NCBI RefSeq assembly: GCF_000239815.1
Contig: NZ_CAFK01000164.1
Span: 1 to 53,749 of the forward strand
Direction: 5' to 3'
DNA length: 53,749 bases
From: Bradyrhizobium sp. STM 3843
Lineage (GTDB): Bacteria > Pseudomonadota > Alphaproteobacteria > Rhizobiales > Xanthobacteraceae
The notes below the pieces were generated by a model. That model worked only from the letters and a program-made list of their open reading frames with translations. It made no database searches and was not told the DNA's origin. Of the stretch, positions 1-8,702 are shown piece after piece; position 1 is the stretch's first letter; the number at the start of each line of letters is the position of its first letter. The position numbers and the translations under genes were made by a program.

Positions 1-11
1 AAGTGCGAGAC

Positions 12-52
12 CCTCATGGTGAGGAGCGCGTAGCGCGTCTCGAACCATGAGG
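12..52. repeat. Intergenic palindromic repeat
   Basis: Outer arms CCTCATGGT (12-20) and ACCATGAGG (44-52) are perfect complements, with GCGCG-rich inner arms. It resembles short palindromic elements that recur in Bradyrhizobium intergenic DNA (from memory, not checked). It lies just beyond the 3' end of the marR gene and could act as a transcript end or mRNA stabiliser. Confidence 0.6.
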
Positions 53-127
53 CCCATCTCATTTGGTTCGGCAACATGCGATCGCATGCATGCGTCTGCC
101 AGGTCTGCGCGACAGTCGAGCCCGACG

Positions 128-682
128 TCACTCGTCCAGGAAGATCGACAGCGTCCGCTGCAGCTCCTTGAAGGCCTGCGATCCGATCTTCTTGGCGAGC
201 GCCTTTTCGCCTTCCGCGATGATCGGCCTCAGCCGCGTGACGAGCGCTGCGCCTTCAGCGGTCAAGCGCAACACGTAGTAGCGGCGGTTGAGCGCCGATG
301 CGGTTCGAACAACGAGGCCGCGTTGTTCGAGCTGATCCATCATCCGCCCCAGACCCGCACGCTCGATCGACAGCAATTGCGCCAGCGCAAGCTGATTCAC
401 CCCGGGGTTGGCCTCGATCACGCTGAGCACGGAGAATTGCGCCGGGCTGATGTCGAACGGCGCCAGGCGCCGGCTGATGTCCTTGAAGACCCAGAGTTGC
501 GCGCGCCGGATCCGATAGCCCAGGGACTGCGCCAGATCTCCCATCGCCAGCGGCTTTGCCGGGGTCGGCGACTCTGCCGCCGCCGTCGCTTGCCGCAGCG
601 CTTTCGGGGAGGTCGACTTGCCTGGCGCCGAACGAGGACGTTTGGCGGCTTGGTCTCTGACCCGCAGGCCCTTCAGTTGCAT
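128..682 (-). CDS. MarR family transcriptional regulator
   Basis: A 184-residue winged-helix regulator. The first 46 or so residues are a basic, Ala/Pro-rich extension before the MarR fold begins near MGDLAQSLGYRIRRAQ. The DNA-binding part follows: a helix around FDISPAQFSVLSVI, recognition helix LAQLLSIERAGLGRMMDQLE, and a wing with the RRYYVLRLTAEG pattern typical of MarR. It is divergent from the exported tannase/feruloyl esterase gene. MarR proteins often respond to phenolic compounds, so control of that esterase by its aromatic products is a reasonable inference. An internal start at the MGDLAQ methionine would give a more standard length of about 138 residues. Confidence 0.9.
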   Translation of the reverse strand: MQLKGLRVRDQAAKRPRSAPGKSTSPKALRQATAAAESPTPAKPLAMGDLAQSLGYRIRRAQLWVFKDISRRLAPFDISPAQFSVLSVIEANPGVNQLALAQLLSIERAGLGRMMDQLEQRGLVVRTASALNRRYYVLRLTAEGAALVTRLRPIIAEGEKALAKKIGSQAFKELQRTLSIFLDE

Positions 683-857
683 CCTCGCGCGCCTTTCTGA
701 GTGTGAGAGCCCGGCAGCAACAGATTGAGATGCCGGTGGGATTTGTTCAAGCCCTGATCGGCCATGGCCGGATCAGCCTTGCTGATGGCAGTGCAGCAGC
801 GTCTTGCGCAGATGCGAAGAGGCGCGACCGCTGCATTACGTTTCCACAAATCGCATG

Positions 858-888
858 TTGACAAGGCTACATGGTCGTCAGCTAATAT
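858..888 (+). promoter_or_regulatory. Candidate sigma-70 type promoter for the tannase gene
   Basis: TTGACA at 858-863 is a perfect -35 box. A -10-like GCTAAT (881-886, spacer 17) or TAATAT (883-888, spacer 19) follows. It points toward the tannase gene 320 bp downstream. Confidence 0.45.
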
Positions 889-896
889 TTGCAAAT
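887..896. promoter_or_regulatory. Candidate MarR operator
   Basis: ATTTGCAAAT is a perfect 10-bp AT-rich palindrome overlapping the end of the putative -10 box, where a repressor would block initiation. MarR proteins commonly bind AT-rich palindromes of this kind between divergent genes. The link to the adjacent marR gene is inference. Confidence 0.4.
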
Positions 897-1214
897 CAAA
901 TGCCGTCGCAAGAACGGCTGGAGGAAACGTCCGTGCTGATACGATCGACTAGCCTTGCCTGGTGCAAGGTGCGGCGGCACCGGCGCGCGTTGATCGCGCA
1001 TCATTGCGATGCCGTCGACGAACGCGGCGCAGCATTTGCGAGACGGCGTCTCGCATCCCAGGCACCCAAGATCCAGCCATTCAAGAAGCAGGCATTCCAG
1101 GACCAAGCGTTCATCTGCTGAACCGGTGCCGCTCATCGGCGGCGCGTCTCGTGGCGCGTCGCTGATCGCAGCGTTCTCCGGATCGTTTTGAAAAAGAGAG
1201 TGGGGAGGTGCGAT

Positions 1215-3077
1215 ATGAAACGACTGATCTTACCATCGACGATTGTTACGACCGGGCTCTTGCTCAGCTCGGCGGCGTCAGCGAGCGCGCTGCCGGCCGC
1301 CGGCGTCGCGCCGCGGCTGGCGTGCGCCAGCATCGCGGGGCTTGCTCTGCCGGATACCCAGATCCTGAGCGCCACGCCGAAAACGGGCTATTGCAACGTC
1401 ATCGGCATCATCAACAAGCGCACCAGTGCGCAAGACCCCGACCACTTCACCTACGGGATCGGCTTTTCGCTCAATCTGCCCAACACCTGGCATGGCCGCT
1501 TCGAAATGATGGGCGGAGGCGGCAGCGACGGCAGCCTGAACACCGATCCGAAGGGCGCGGCCGGTGTGGAGCTGAACCAGGGCTGGGCGATCGCGGCCGA
1601 TGACGGCGGGCACGAAGACAATGCCGCGAACGCGGTCGGCGGCTATCAGGACGACGATGCCAACGCCGGCGGCGGGCAGCACTTCGCGGTCGACGAGCAG
1701 GCGCGCGTCGACTACGGCTATAACGGCATTGCAAAGACCGCGACCATCTCGAAGAAGATCATCGCCGAATATTACGGGCTGGAAGCGGTCTATTCCTACA
1801 TCATGGGCTGCTCGAATGGCGGCCGCGACGCCATGGTCGCCTCGCAGAAATCGCCCTGGCTGTTCGACGGCGTGGTCGCGCAAAATCCCGGCTTCAACCT
1901 GCCGCAAGCCGCGATTGCGGAAGCCTGGAACGAGCAGGCGCTGGCGCCTCTTGCCACGAGCCAGGATGTCAACGGACAGCCCTTCATCCCCGACACGTTC
2001 CCGTCGCAGGATCTCGCCGTTGCCTCCGCGGCGATCCTCAGCGCCTGCGATGCGCTCGACGGGCTGGTGGACGGGCTGATCGACAACTACCACGCCTGCA
2101 CCAAGCAGAAGGTGTTTCCGGCGCTGGCGGCGTTCACCTGTGGCACCGGCACGCATGGCAGCACGCCGCATGGCGGCACCTGCCTGACCAGCGGGCAGGT
2201 CGATGCGCTGAAGAAGATCTATGCCGGACCCACCAACTCCAAGGGCAAGCGGCTCTATTCGGATTGGTTCTGGGACGCCGGCATCTGGGCGCCACCGTCG
2301 GCGCCGGGCCTCGGCTGGGCCGCCTGGAACGTCGTCACCGCGCCGGTCCCGGGCGTCAACACCGCGGCCAACCTGACGCTTGGCGCGGGCGCGCTGCCGA
2401 TGATCTTCACCACGCCGCCGGTGGTGACGCCGGTCAACGGACCCAATGGACAGGGGGCGTTCGTCTTCCACTATAATTTCGATACCGATGCGCCCAAGAT
2501 CTTCACCGAGACCAAGGCCTATCCCGAGAGCTCGATGGACTTCATGGCCGCGGTGTCGACGGATCTGCATCCGTTCAAGAGCCGGGGGAGCAAGCTGATC
2601 ATCTCCTCGTCCGTGAATGACGGCATCTTCTCAGGGGCGTCGATCGCGCGCTGGTACCGCAACATGGATCGGCGCATGGAGGGCCGCGCCGAGGAGTTTG
2701 CCAGGCTGTTCATGGTGCCCAACATGGCCCATTGCGGCGGCGGTCCTGCCACCAGCGATTTCGCGGTGAACGAGCTCAACGCCATCACGGCCTGGGTCGA
2801 GACTGGCACCGCGCCAAATCGGATCGTGGCGGCCAATCACAACACGGCCTCGCCATTCCCGGCCACCGGTGGACTGTTCGATCCGCGCATCGCCACCAAC
2901 TTCCCCGCCGGCGGCACCCGCCCGCTTTGCGTCTACCCGAAGATCGCGAAGTACAAGGGCTCGGGCATGACCAACGACGCCTCAAACTTCGCCTGCGTCG
3001 ACAACGGCCTGCCGCACGGCGACGGCGATCACGATCACGACGATGACGACGATGGCCTCGACGGGCATCGGCATTGA
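1215..3077 (+). CDS. Exported tannase/feruloyl esterase family protein
   Basis: A 620-residue secreted esterase of the tannase and feruloyl esterase family, which cleaves ester bonds of plant phenolics such as gallate or ferulate esters. A signal peptide ends near residue 26. Catalytic Ser200 is in GCSNGG, Asp469 in NDGIFSG and His506 in AHCGGG. The Cys next to Ser200 and the Cys next to His506 match the family's CS-D-HC arrangement, in which a disulfide joins the two. The start at 1215 is chosen because GGGAGGTG sits just upstream; an in-frame ATG at 1188 has no such site and would hide the signal peptide. The C-terminus ends in a His/Asp-rich tail that could bind metal. The substrate is unknown. 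Confidence 0.9.
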   Translation: MKRLILPSTIVTTGLLLSSAASASALPAAGVAPRLACASIAGLALPDTQILSATPKTGYCNVIGIINKRTSAQDPDHFTYGIGFSLNLPNTWHGRFEMMGGGGSDGSLNTDPKGAAGVELNQGWAIAADDGGHEDNAANAVGGYQDDDANAGGGQHFAVDEQARVDYGYNGIAKTATISKKIIAEYYGLEAVYSYIMGCSNGGRDAMVASQKSPWLFDGVVAQNPGFNLPQAAIAEAWNEQALAPLATSQDVNGQPFIPDTFPSQDLAVASAAILSACDALDGLVDGLIDNYHACTKQKVFPALAAFTCGTGTHGSTPHGGTCLTSGQVDALKKIYAGPTNSKGKRLYSDWFWDAGIWAPPSAPGLGWAAWNVVTAPVPGVNTAANLTLGAGALPMIFTTPPVVTPVNGPNGQGAFVFHYNFDTDAPKIFTETKAYPESSMDFMAAVSTDLHPFKSRGSKLIISSSVNDGIFSGASIARWYRNMDRRMEGRAEEFARLFMVPNMAHCGGGPATSDFAVNELNAITAWVETGTAPNRIVAANHNTASPFPATGGLFDPRIATNFPAGGTRPLCVYPKIAKYKGSGMTNDASNFACVDNGLPHGDGDHDHDDDDDGLDGHRH

Positions 3078-3083
3078 GTGACT

Positions 3084-3113
3084 GCCGCGGGCGGCAGACG
3101 CTCCGCCCGCGGC
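3084..3113. terminator. Bidirectional stem-loop between convergent genes
   Basis: GCCGCGGGCGG (3084-3094) and CCGCCCGCGGC (3103-3113) form a perfect 11-bp stem with an 8-nt loop. It lies exactly between the stops of the tannase and serine hydrolase genes. No T-run is present, so termination efficiency is uncertain. Confidence 0.65.
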
Positions 3114-3115
3114 CT

Positions 3116-4594
3116 CTACTCTGTCTTGGTGTCGAACTGCATCAGGCCGTCGGCATCGAAGAACTGAAACCTGTCGCCGTTGACGACGACATCGAAGCAG
3201 CGTTCGCGCGGTGCGGCCGCTGTTCGGTCGAGATCGTCGTTGGTCAGTGTGCGGCAGTAGCGCGCCTGGTCGTCGACGCGCCAGGTGCCGCTGGAACGTT
3301 CGCGGTGTTCGGCGCCGGCCAGCACCGAGAAGCTGCCGTCATCATGCAACTGCCAAATGAAGGGCCCGCCAACGAGCGCTGCGCCGAGCCGAAGGTCCTT
3401 GCCGGATAGTGCCGCTTTCAGCGCCGCAGTATCGAGCCGCTGCCCGTCGGCATGGGCGAGGCTTGCGTCCGGTCCGACGTCCCGGTCCCCGGCTGCCGAG
3501 AGGATCAGCCAGAGCAGTCGGCCGATTTGCCGGAAGTTTGGTTCCGGCTTGCGCGGTCCGAGCGGCGCGAGCGCGGCGTCACTGTTCACCCGGTGCACGA
3601 TGACGAGATCATAGGCCGGGATCACGAACGCATATTGTCCTTCAGCGCCCATCGCTTCGTACGTTCCCGCAGGGACTTTCACGATCGGCGCACCGGTATC
3701 GCTGAGAAAGCCGATCCACCACAGATAGCCATAGCCCATGCCCGGGCCCAACGCGGGATAGGCGTTCGAGTAGGATTGCACGCTGGCGCGGACCCATGGC
3801 TGGGGGACGATCTGGCGATCGCCCCATTTTCCCTCGTGCAAATAGAGCAGTGCGAAGCGGGCGAGATCGCGCGCGCTCATCCGGATCGGGTAGGCGGGAT
3901 GATTGGACGCGGCGCCCCGCACATAGCTGCCATCGCTTGGCTGATAGTCCTGCATCCCGATCGGCCGCGCGATCTGCCGGTAGAAGCCGCTGAAGATCGA
4001 TTGCGCCGTCGCCTTTTCATAGATGGAGCCGAGCGCGTTGAAGTCCCAATTGTTGTAGTACCAGAACGTACCGGGCGCGTGACTGCCACGCGGCGGACGC
4101 CGCCGGGCCATGCCCGGCGTCTCATAGAGCGCAGCATGATAGATGCCGGAGCGCGCCTTGAGCAGATCACCGACGGTCGCGGATTTTTCTGTCTCCGTGA
4201 GGCCAGGCGCGTTGTCGTCGATGCCGAGGCTTGCCAAGGTCGCGTTGAGGTCGATCCAGTGCTCGTCGGCTGCGATGCCGATGAGGGCGCTGAGCAGGCT
4301 CTTGCGCACCGAATGTAGGTTGCTCCTGCTCGTAATGTCGCCCCATTGGGCGATGATGCGTCCATGCTGGACGATCATCACCGCCGCGGTCGGCGCGATC
4401 AGCAGCGACCAGGACTTGGCTTCGGCAAGCGTCGCAGCCGACCAGCCCGCCGCCTCTGGCGTCGTGGTCTCGAACGCCGTGCCGGGATAGGTTGCAACGG
4501 TCCCGCGTGTCTCGTCTGTGCCGAGCGCGGGTCGGCTGAGCATGAAACCGACCAACATCGCGGCGGCCCGGGCCAACCTTGCGCTCCTCGTCAT
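3116..4594 (-). CDS. Exported serine hydrolase, beta-lactamase class C fold
   Basis: A 492-residue serine hydrolase of the class C beta-lactamase/esterase family. The SxxK motif is SVRK (Ser95, Lys98); a YNN triad in FWYYNNWDFN supplies the second conserved tyrosine motif. An N-terminal hydrophobic signal (residues 8-25) ends around ALGTDE, so the enzyme is probably periplasmic. A C-terminal extension of about 100 residues after the catalytic fold may be a lipocalin-like lid, as in some family members. The family includes esterases, D-aminopeptidases and beta-lactamases, so the substrate cannot be named. The start at 4594 is preferred; an ATG at 4606 is the alternative. It converges with the tannase gene. 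Confidence 0.85.
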   Translation of the reverse strand: MTRSARLARAAAMLVGFMLSRPALGTDETRGTVATYPGTAFETTTPEAAGWSAATLAEAKSWSLLIAPTAAVMIVQHGRIIAQWGDITSRSNLHSVRKSLLSALIGIAADEHWIDLNATLASLGIDDNAPGLTETEKSATVGDLLKARSGIYHAALYETPGMARRRPPRGSHAPGTFWYYNNWDFNALGSIYEKATAQSIFSGFYRQIARPIGMQDYQPSDGSYVRGAASNHPAYPIRMSARDLARFALLYLHEGKWGDRQIVPQPWVRASVQSYSNAYPALGPGMGYGYLWWIGFLSDTGAPIVKVPAGTYEAMGAEGQYAFVIPAYDLVIVHRVNSDAALAPLGPRKPEPNFRQIGRLLWLILSAAGDRDVGPDASLAHADGQRLDTAALKAALSGKDLRLGAALVGGPFIWQLHDDGSFSVLAGAEHRERSSGTWRVDDQARYCRTLTNDDLDRTAAAPRERCFDVVVNGDRFQFFDADGLMQFDTKTE

Positions 4595-4791
4595 CACCCC
4601 TCCCATCGTTGCTCACTGGAACAGACCACTGCCGTCCCTCGGCGCCAGCCGATCCATTCACCGGTCATGGTGATAGCACAATGGTACCGCTTTGGGCTGC
4701 CGAGAAGGGCGCCCCCATCCGGTGTCGCCGGCGCCCCATCGCGGTCGCAAATCTCGGAGATGATGCCCCTTGACCAGGGAGACGCTCGCGG

Positions 4792-5601
4792 ATGCACGAC
4801 GGCGACATTGCAATTGCCGAAGACCTCGCTCGATCGGGCGCGGACCGATGCCTCGGTCAGAAGGCGCCCTCGATCGGTGAAATCGCCCGCTTCCATATTC
4901 GCTCATGGAAGGCGCGCTTTCGCGATCACACGACGGAGTTCGCCGCGATCAGGCGTCATCTGCGGCCGGGCGACACCGTGTGCGACGTCGGGGCCAACAA
5001 GGGCAGCTTCACCTCCTGGCTCTCGCGCTGGTGCGGCGAGCAAGGGCGCGTCGTCGCGTTCGAGCCGCAGCGCGAGCTGGCGGATCGCCTGGCGGCGGTC
5101 TGCGCCGCGGCCGGCCTGCGCAATGTCACCGTCGAAGCGAAGGCCGTTCACGCTGCGTCGGGCCGCCGTGAGCTCTATATTCCGCTCGGCCATGCGCCGG
5201 GCGCCTCGCTCAATCCGCCGGCGTCGCCGACTGACAGGTCCGACCGGGTGACGGTTCCGGTGGTCGCGCTCGACGACTACTTCAAGCCGAATGAGCGCGT
5301 GACCTTCCTCAAAGTCGACGTCGAAGGCGCGGAATTGGACGTCTTCCGTGGCGCGCGGCGGATTCTCGAGAGGGACAGGCCGATGCTGGTGTTCGAATGC
5401 GAAACCCGGCATCTGGTCGGCAGGACGATCGACGACGTTTTCGCCTATCTGGCCGCGCTCGGGTATCGCGGCAGCTTCGTTTCCTCCATGGGCCTGCAGC
5501 CGCTGTCGGTGTTCGACGCCGCCGTGCACCAGCGGCACGACGGCGCCTGGTACTGGAAGCGCAAGGACTACTACAACAACTTCATCTTCACGGCGGGCTG
5601 A
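4792..5601 (+). CDS. FkbM family SAM-dependent methyltransferase
   Basis: A 269-residue methyltransferase. The SAM-binding motif I is GDTVCDVGANKGSF near residues 63-76, followed by an acidic VVAFEPQ strand end (motif II) and the FkbM signature VTFLKVDVEGAELDVFRGA. FkbM-type enzymes O-methylate polyketides, sugars in polysaccharides or glycans. No biosynthetic cluster surrounds this gene, so the acceptor is unknown. It has no signal or membrane segment. It is divergent from the serine hydrolase, with about 200 bp between them in which I see no clear operator. Confidence 0.88.
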   Translation: MHDGDIAIAEDLARSGADRCLGQKAPSIGEIARFHIRSWKARFRDHTTEFAAIRRHLRPGDTVCDVGANKGSFTSWLSRWCGEQGRVVAFEPQRELADRLAAVCAAAGLRNVTVEAKAVHAASGRRELYIPLGHAPGASLNPPASPTDRSDRVTVPVVALDDYFKPNERVTFLKVDVEGAELDVFRGARRILERDRPMLVFECETRHLVGRTIDDVFAYLAALGYRGSFVSSMGLQPLSVFDAAVHQRHDGAWYWKRKDYYNNFIFTAG

Positions 5602-5635
5602 GGCGCCGGGGGCGCCCGCACGCCGCCGGCGAATG

Positions 5636-6025
5636 CTATCGCCCCGGAGATTTGAATCGCAGCTCGTAGCTCGCTGTCCCAAACATCGATGGGATCGTTG
5701 CGACGGGTCCTCCGATCGGCGCGATCGGTCCGGAGACATAGAACGAAATCAGCCGGCATTCGGCCCGCCAATATTCGGCCAGCACGGCGCACTCATTGGC
5801 CGCCATGGTGTAGAGCGAGCGGCGGGCGGTGTCCTGGGCCGTGGTGGCAGGCACGTCGCGTGCGTCGGCTGCGCCCTCGATCCGCGCCTGGAACGTCGTC
5901 GTGATCTGCAGCGGCTGGTTCGGACCGGCGGCTCCCGGCTCGACCGGAAAAACCGCTTGCGCTGAGGCCGCTGAGATTGGCAGTGCCAGAGCCAGCGCCG
6001 CCGCGATCGTCCTTGCCATGCGCAT
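5636..6025 (-). CDS. Small exported protein of unknown function
   Basis: A 129-residue protein starting with a clear signal peptide (MRMARTIAAALALALPISA) cleaved near ASAQA. The mature part of about 105 residues includes one Cys pair, in ANECAVL and AECRLISF, that could form a disulfide. I do not recognise the family. The start at 6025 is chosen because it puts the signal peptide at the N-terminus; an ATG at 6076 would add 17 unlikely residues. It converges with the FkbM gene, 34 bp away. Confidence 0.7.
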   Translation of the reverse strand: MRMARTIAAALALALPISAASAQAVFPVEPGAAGPNQPLQITTTFQARIEGAADARDVPATTAQDTARRSLYTMAANECAVLAEYWRAECRLISFYVSGPIAPIGGPVATIPSMFGTASYELRFKSPGR

Positions 6026-6151
6026 CCCCCAATGATCACCGGCGATGCCGGGCTGTCCTATCTGTCGAATTGTCATTCAATTTGATGCGCCGACACTTCG
6101 GCCAAACGCTTCCTGATATCGCAAGATCGTCGCGCGGCCAAGTGCGCGCGA

Positions 6152-6613
6152 TCAGACAGGCAGCTCGGTGGACCGCTTCACCTCTCGCACGACGAGGGTG
6201 GATTTGTAGTTGGCAACGCCAGGCAGCTTGGCGATCCGGTCCAGCAGGATGCGCTGATAGTCCTCGATATCCCTGGCGACCACGGTCAAGACGTAGTCCC
6301 AGTCGCCGAGCACCGTCATGCACTCGATGACTTCGGGAATGGCGGTGACCTGCTTCTCGAACCGGTCGAGCGTAGTCCTATCCTGGACGGTCAGCCGCAG
6401 CTCGACCAGCACGCGAACCCCCAAGCCGAGCCGGTCCGGATTGAGCAAAGCGACATAAGATCGCACGTAGCCGGCTTCCTCGAGCGCTCTGACGCGGCGA
6501 AGCGTCGGCGACGGACTCAAGCCGACCTTCTCGGCAAGGGCGTCGTTGCGGATCGCTCCATCCCGCTGCAGCTCACGGAGGATTCTGCGATCCATCGGAT
6601 CCAGCTTGGGCAT
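6152..6613 (-). CDS. Lrp/AsnC family transcriptional regulator
   Basis: A 153-residue Lrp-type regulator. An N-terminal helix-turn-helix starts at LDPMDRRILRELQRDG and continues through LAEKVGLSPSPTLRRVRALEE; a C-terminal RAM/AsnC ligand domain includes VIECMTVLGDWDYVLTVVA. The start at 6613 (MPKLDPMDRR) matches the family length; the open frame extends upstream but the extra sequence is not Lrp-like. It is divergent from an EamA-type exporter. Lrp regulators often control a neighbouring amino-acid exporter, so that is the likely target. Confidence 0.92.
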   Translation of the reverse strand: MPKLDPMDRRILRELQRDGAIRNDALAEKVGLSPSPTLRRVRALEEAGYVRSYVALLNPDRLGLGVRVLVELRLTVQDRTTLDRFEKQVTAIPEVIECMTVLGDWDYVLTVVARDIEDYQRILLDRIAKLPGVANYKSTLVVREVKRSTELPV

Positions 6614-6761
6614 TTTTCGCCAAGAATTTGAGCATTCACACAATCTGATTGCGCAGTCTGATGCATTTGCCTGCGAAACGCAACCTGCAGGCGCAAGGAA
6701 CGGCTTCTCATGATGCCCAGGGATCGCGACCGCGAGCCCAGCATTTCGAGGATGTTTCGGC

Positions 6762-7709
6762 ATGCCAATATTTCCAGCGAAGCCCATGACGCGCCCCGAG
6801 CTCGTGGGCTGGATCGTTCTCGTTCTGCCGCCGCTGTTCTGGGCGGGCAATTTCGTTGCGGGCAGGGCGGTTCGCGATGACGTCCCTCCGATGACATTGG
6901 CGTTCGCCAGGCATTTCGTCGCCCTGGTAGTCTTGCTGCCGTTCGGGTGGGCCGCCATGCGTCGCGACATCGCCCGCTACTGGGCGTGCCGCTGGAAGCT
7001 CCTTCAGACATCGCTGGCGGGCATGGTGGCGTTCAATTTGCTCGTCTATCTGGGGCTGCACTCGGCGACAGCGTCCACCGCACAACTCTTGAACTCCACC
7101 ATCCCGGTCCTGATCGCGACCTTGAGCGCGGTACTCTTCAAGCAGCGATTGGGTGTCGCGCAGATGTTCGGCCTGGTGCTGTCTTGCGGCGGCGTCCTGA
7201 CAATGATCCTGCATGGCGAATTGGCACGACTGCTCGCCTTCCGCTTCTCGCCCGGTGATCTGCTGGTGTTCGCCGGGATGGTGTCGTTTGCGCTGTTCTC
7301 GATTTTGCTGCGCTCCCTGCCGGCTGACATCGACCGTCTCGGACTACTGGGCGCGCAACTGATGATCGCTGTCGTCGTGCTGTTTCCGCCTGTTGTGTGG
7401 GAGCATGTCCGCGGCGCGCGGGTGAACTGGACGACTGGCGCGCTTGCCGCAATGCTCTACGTCGGCATTGCCGCGTCCCTGCTTGCCAACCTGCTCTATA
7501 TATTCGGCATCGCGCGCGTCGGGCCGATCCGCGCGGGGATGTTCATCCATCTCGTTCCGCTTTACGGCGCCATCCTGTCGGCCGTATTGCTGGGTGAGAG
7601 CCTTCAAATCTATCATGCGGTCGGCATGGGCGCTGTTGTCGCCGGTCTCACCTGTTTCAACATCGCCGAGCCTCAAACGAGACGCGCGACGTCGCCGGTT
7701 ACCAGCTGA
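6762..7709 (+). CDS. DMT superfamily transporter, EamA type
   Basis: A 315-residue inner-membrane protein with about ten hydrophobic segments in two EamA halves, as expected for drug/metabolite exporters. The first segment is around WIVLVLPPLFWAGNFVAG, and the second half starts near FSPGDLLVFAGMVSFALF. The family exports amino acids, purines or other metabolites. The start at 6762 has CGAGGA upstream; 6786 is an alternative. The divergent Lrp gene suggests an amino-acid-like substrate, but this is inference. Confidence 0.88.
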   Translation: MPIFPAKPMTRPELVGWIVLVLPPLFWAGNFVAGRAVRDDVPPMTLAFARHFVALVVLLPFGWAAMRRDIARYWACRWKLLQTSLAGMVAFNLLVYLGLHSATASTAQLLNSTIPVLIATLSAVLFKQRLGVAQMFGLVLSCGGVLTMILHGELARLLAFRFSPGDLLVFAGMVSFALFSILLRSLPADIDRLGLLGAQLMIAVVVLFPPVVWEHVRGARVNWTTGALAAMLYVGIAASLLANLLYIFGIARVGPIRAGMFIHLVPLYGAILSAVLLGESLQIYHAVGMGAVVAGLTCFNIAEPQTRRATSPVTS

Positions 7710-7711
7710 CG

Positions 7712-7993
7712 CTATTTGTCAGGATCGAGATCGGGGTAGAGCCGTATGATGGGCAACAACAGTACCGTTCCGCCTGCCGTTGCCTCTCCAAGAGATCTCT
7801 TGAACTCTTTCTTCACCGGCCCGTCGGCGATGTGGGCGTCGATCAGATCGTTGAGGCGATTGAGGGGCTTCCCGAGGGCCAGTATTCCGCGGACGATGTC
7901 TTCAGCTAATGCGCGTTCCATTTTCTTACTCTTGTGATGCAGCGCTGGGTCTTGAGTTCGCCGGCCAAGTCGGCCTAAGCGGTCTTTATCCAT
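7712..7993 (-). CDS. Small hypothetical protein
   Basis: A 93-residue frame whose C-terminal 69 residues look like a genuine soluble protein: amphipathic helices around MERALAEDIVRGILALGKP and an acidic/hydrophobic end LLLPIIRLYPDLDPDK. A shorter form starting at the Met at 7921 is equally likely. I recognise no domain. It converges with the DMT transporter gene, whose stop is 2 bp away. Confidence 0.5.
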   Translation of the reverse strand: MDKDRLGRLGRRTQDPALHHKSKKMERALAEDIVRGILALGKPLNRLNDLIDAHIADGPVKKEFKRSLGEATAGGTVLLLPIIRLYPDLDPDK

Positions 7994-8085
7994 CGTGCGG
8001 AAGTGTTGCAATGGTCCAAGCGCGGTCAGGCCAGCGCCGATCCATGCCCGCGTGCAACGCGGCGTAACAATGGGCTCGAGGCGAG

Positions 8086-8111
8086 GGAACCGTGTCCCAC
8101 GCACGACAGTT
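8086..8111 (+). promoter_or_regulatory. Candidate EcfG-type promoter
   Basis: GGAAC at 8086-8090 is followed after 18 bases by GTT at 8109-8111. This is close to the general-stress-response sigma factor pattern GGAAC-N16/17-cGTT known from Bradyrhizobium and other Rhizobiales. It lies about 110 bp upstream of the peptidoglycan-binding-fold gene. Confidence 0.35.
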
Positions 8112-8222
8112 ACCTTAAAGGAAGCGAAGTGGCGCCGCCGGATGTTGATAGCTCGGGGCGGCCCGGTGTATCTGTATTTCGACGAGCGAATCATCGGCCG
8201 AGTTGGGGGCGAAGGAAAGGCC

Positions 8223-8702
8223 ATGCGCGCCTTGATCGTAGCATTGTCCGTCTTAGTGATCGTCGGCAGCGCGCAGGTTGCTAAAGCTGGTCTGAGCAAC
8301 ACACCCCGTGAAACGTTGGCACCCGCCGATACGGTGACCGCCACCGACGAAGCGACTCAGGAGACTGAGGATCAGATTGGCCTTACCAGGGCAAAGCGTC
8401 GGGACGTGCAACGTGGGCTAACCAGGCTTGGGTTCGGCACCAAGATCAATGGGAAGTTCGACGAATCGACTCGCGCGGTCATCGCGCGCTGGCAGGAGGA
8501 GCACGGCTACCCCGCGACCGGCTTCCTCAATGCTGCCCAGCATAAGGTCCTAACGGACGCCGCGACGGAGGCTGCCAAATCCAACCATGAGGCCCGTCGT
8601 CGCGCTGCGGGCCGTGCTGGTCATTCGCGTGGTGTCGGCGGTCCAATCGGCGCTATCGGCGGCGCGGTGCACAGCGTCGTGGGCGGATTGTTCCGCAGGT
8701 GA
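8223..8702 (+). CDS. Exported peptidoglycan-binding-domain protein
   Basis: A 159-residue protein with a signal peptide (MRALIVALSVLVIVGSAQVA, cleaved near AKAG). Residues 55-115 match the three-helix peptidoglycan-binding fold: DVQRGLTRLGFGTKINGKFD, then TRAVIARWQEEHGYPATGFL. The C-terminus is Gly/Arg-rich (GRAGHSRGVGGPIGAIGG) and ends VHSVVGGLFRR. It lacks any catalytic domain, so it probably serves as an envelope-associated binding protein. The start at 8223 has GAAGGAAAGG upstream; longer in-frame starts would bury the signal peptide. The upstream GGAAC motif hints at stress regulation. Confidence 0.75.
   Translation: MRALIVALSVLVIVGSAQVAKAGLSNTPRETLAPADTVTATDEATQETEDQIGLTRAKRRDVQRGLTRLGFGTKINGKFDESTRAVIARWQEEHGYPATGFLNAAQHKVLTDAATEAAKSNHEARRRAAGRAGHSRGVGGPIGAIGGAVHSVVGGLFRR

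Larger units (their letters stand above)
683..1214. other. Long intergenic region between marR and the tannase gene
   Basis: These 532 bp lie between two divergent genes. They hold a promoter-like sequence and a palindrome near 858-896 (listed separately). A ribosome-binding-like GGAGGAAA at about 921-928 precedes a GTG at 935 that opens a 62-codon frame ending at 1121. That peptide is Arg/Ala-rich and resembles nothing I know, so I do not call it a gene. The tannase leader would be about 320 nt long if transcription begins at the promoter. Confidence 0.5.

Noticed and set aside
1278..2570. 430-codon open frame on the minus strand opposite the tannase gene
   Set aside because: It is Arg/Gly-rich, has no domain and lies wholly within a well-supported gene; high GC keeps the opposite frame open.
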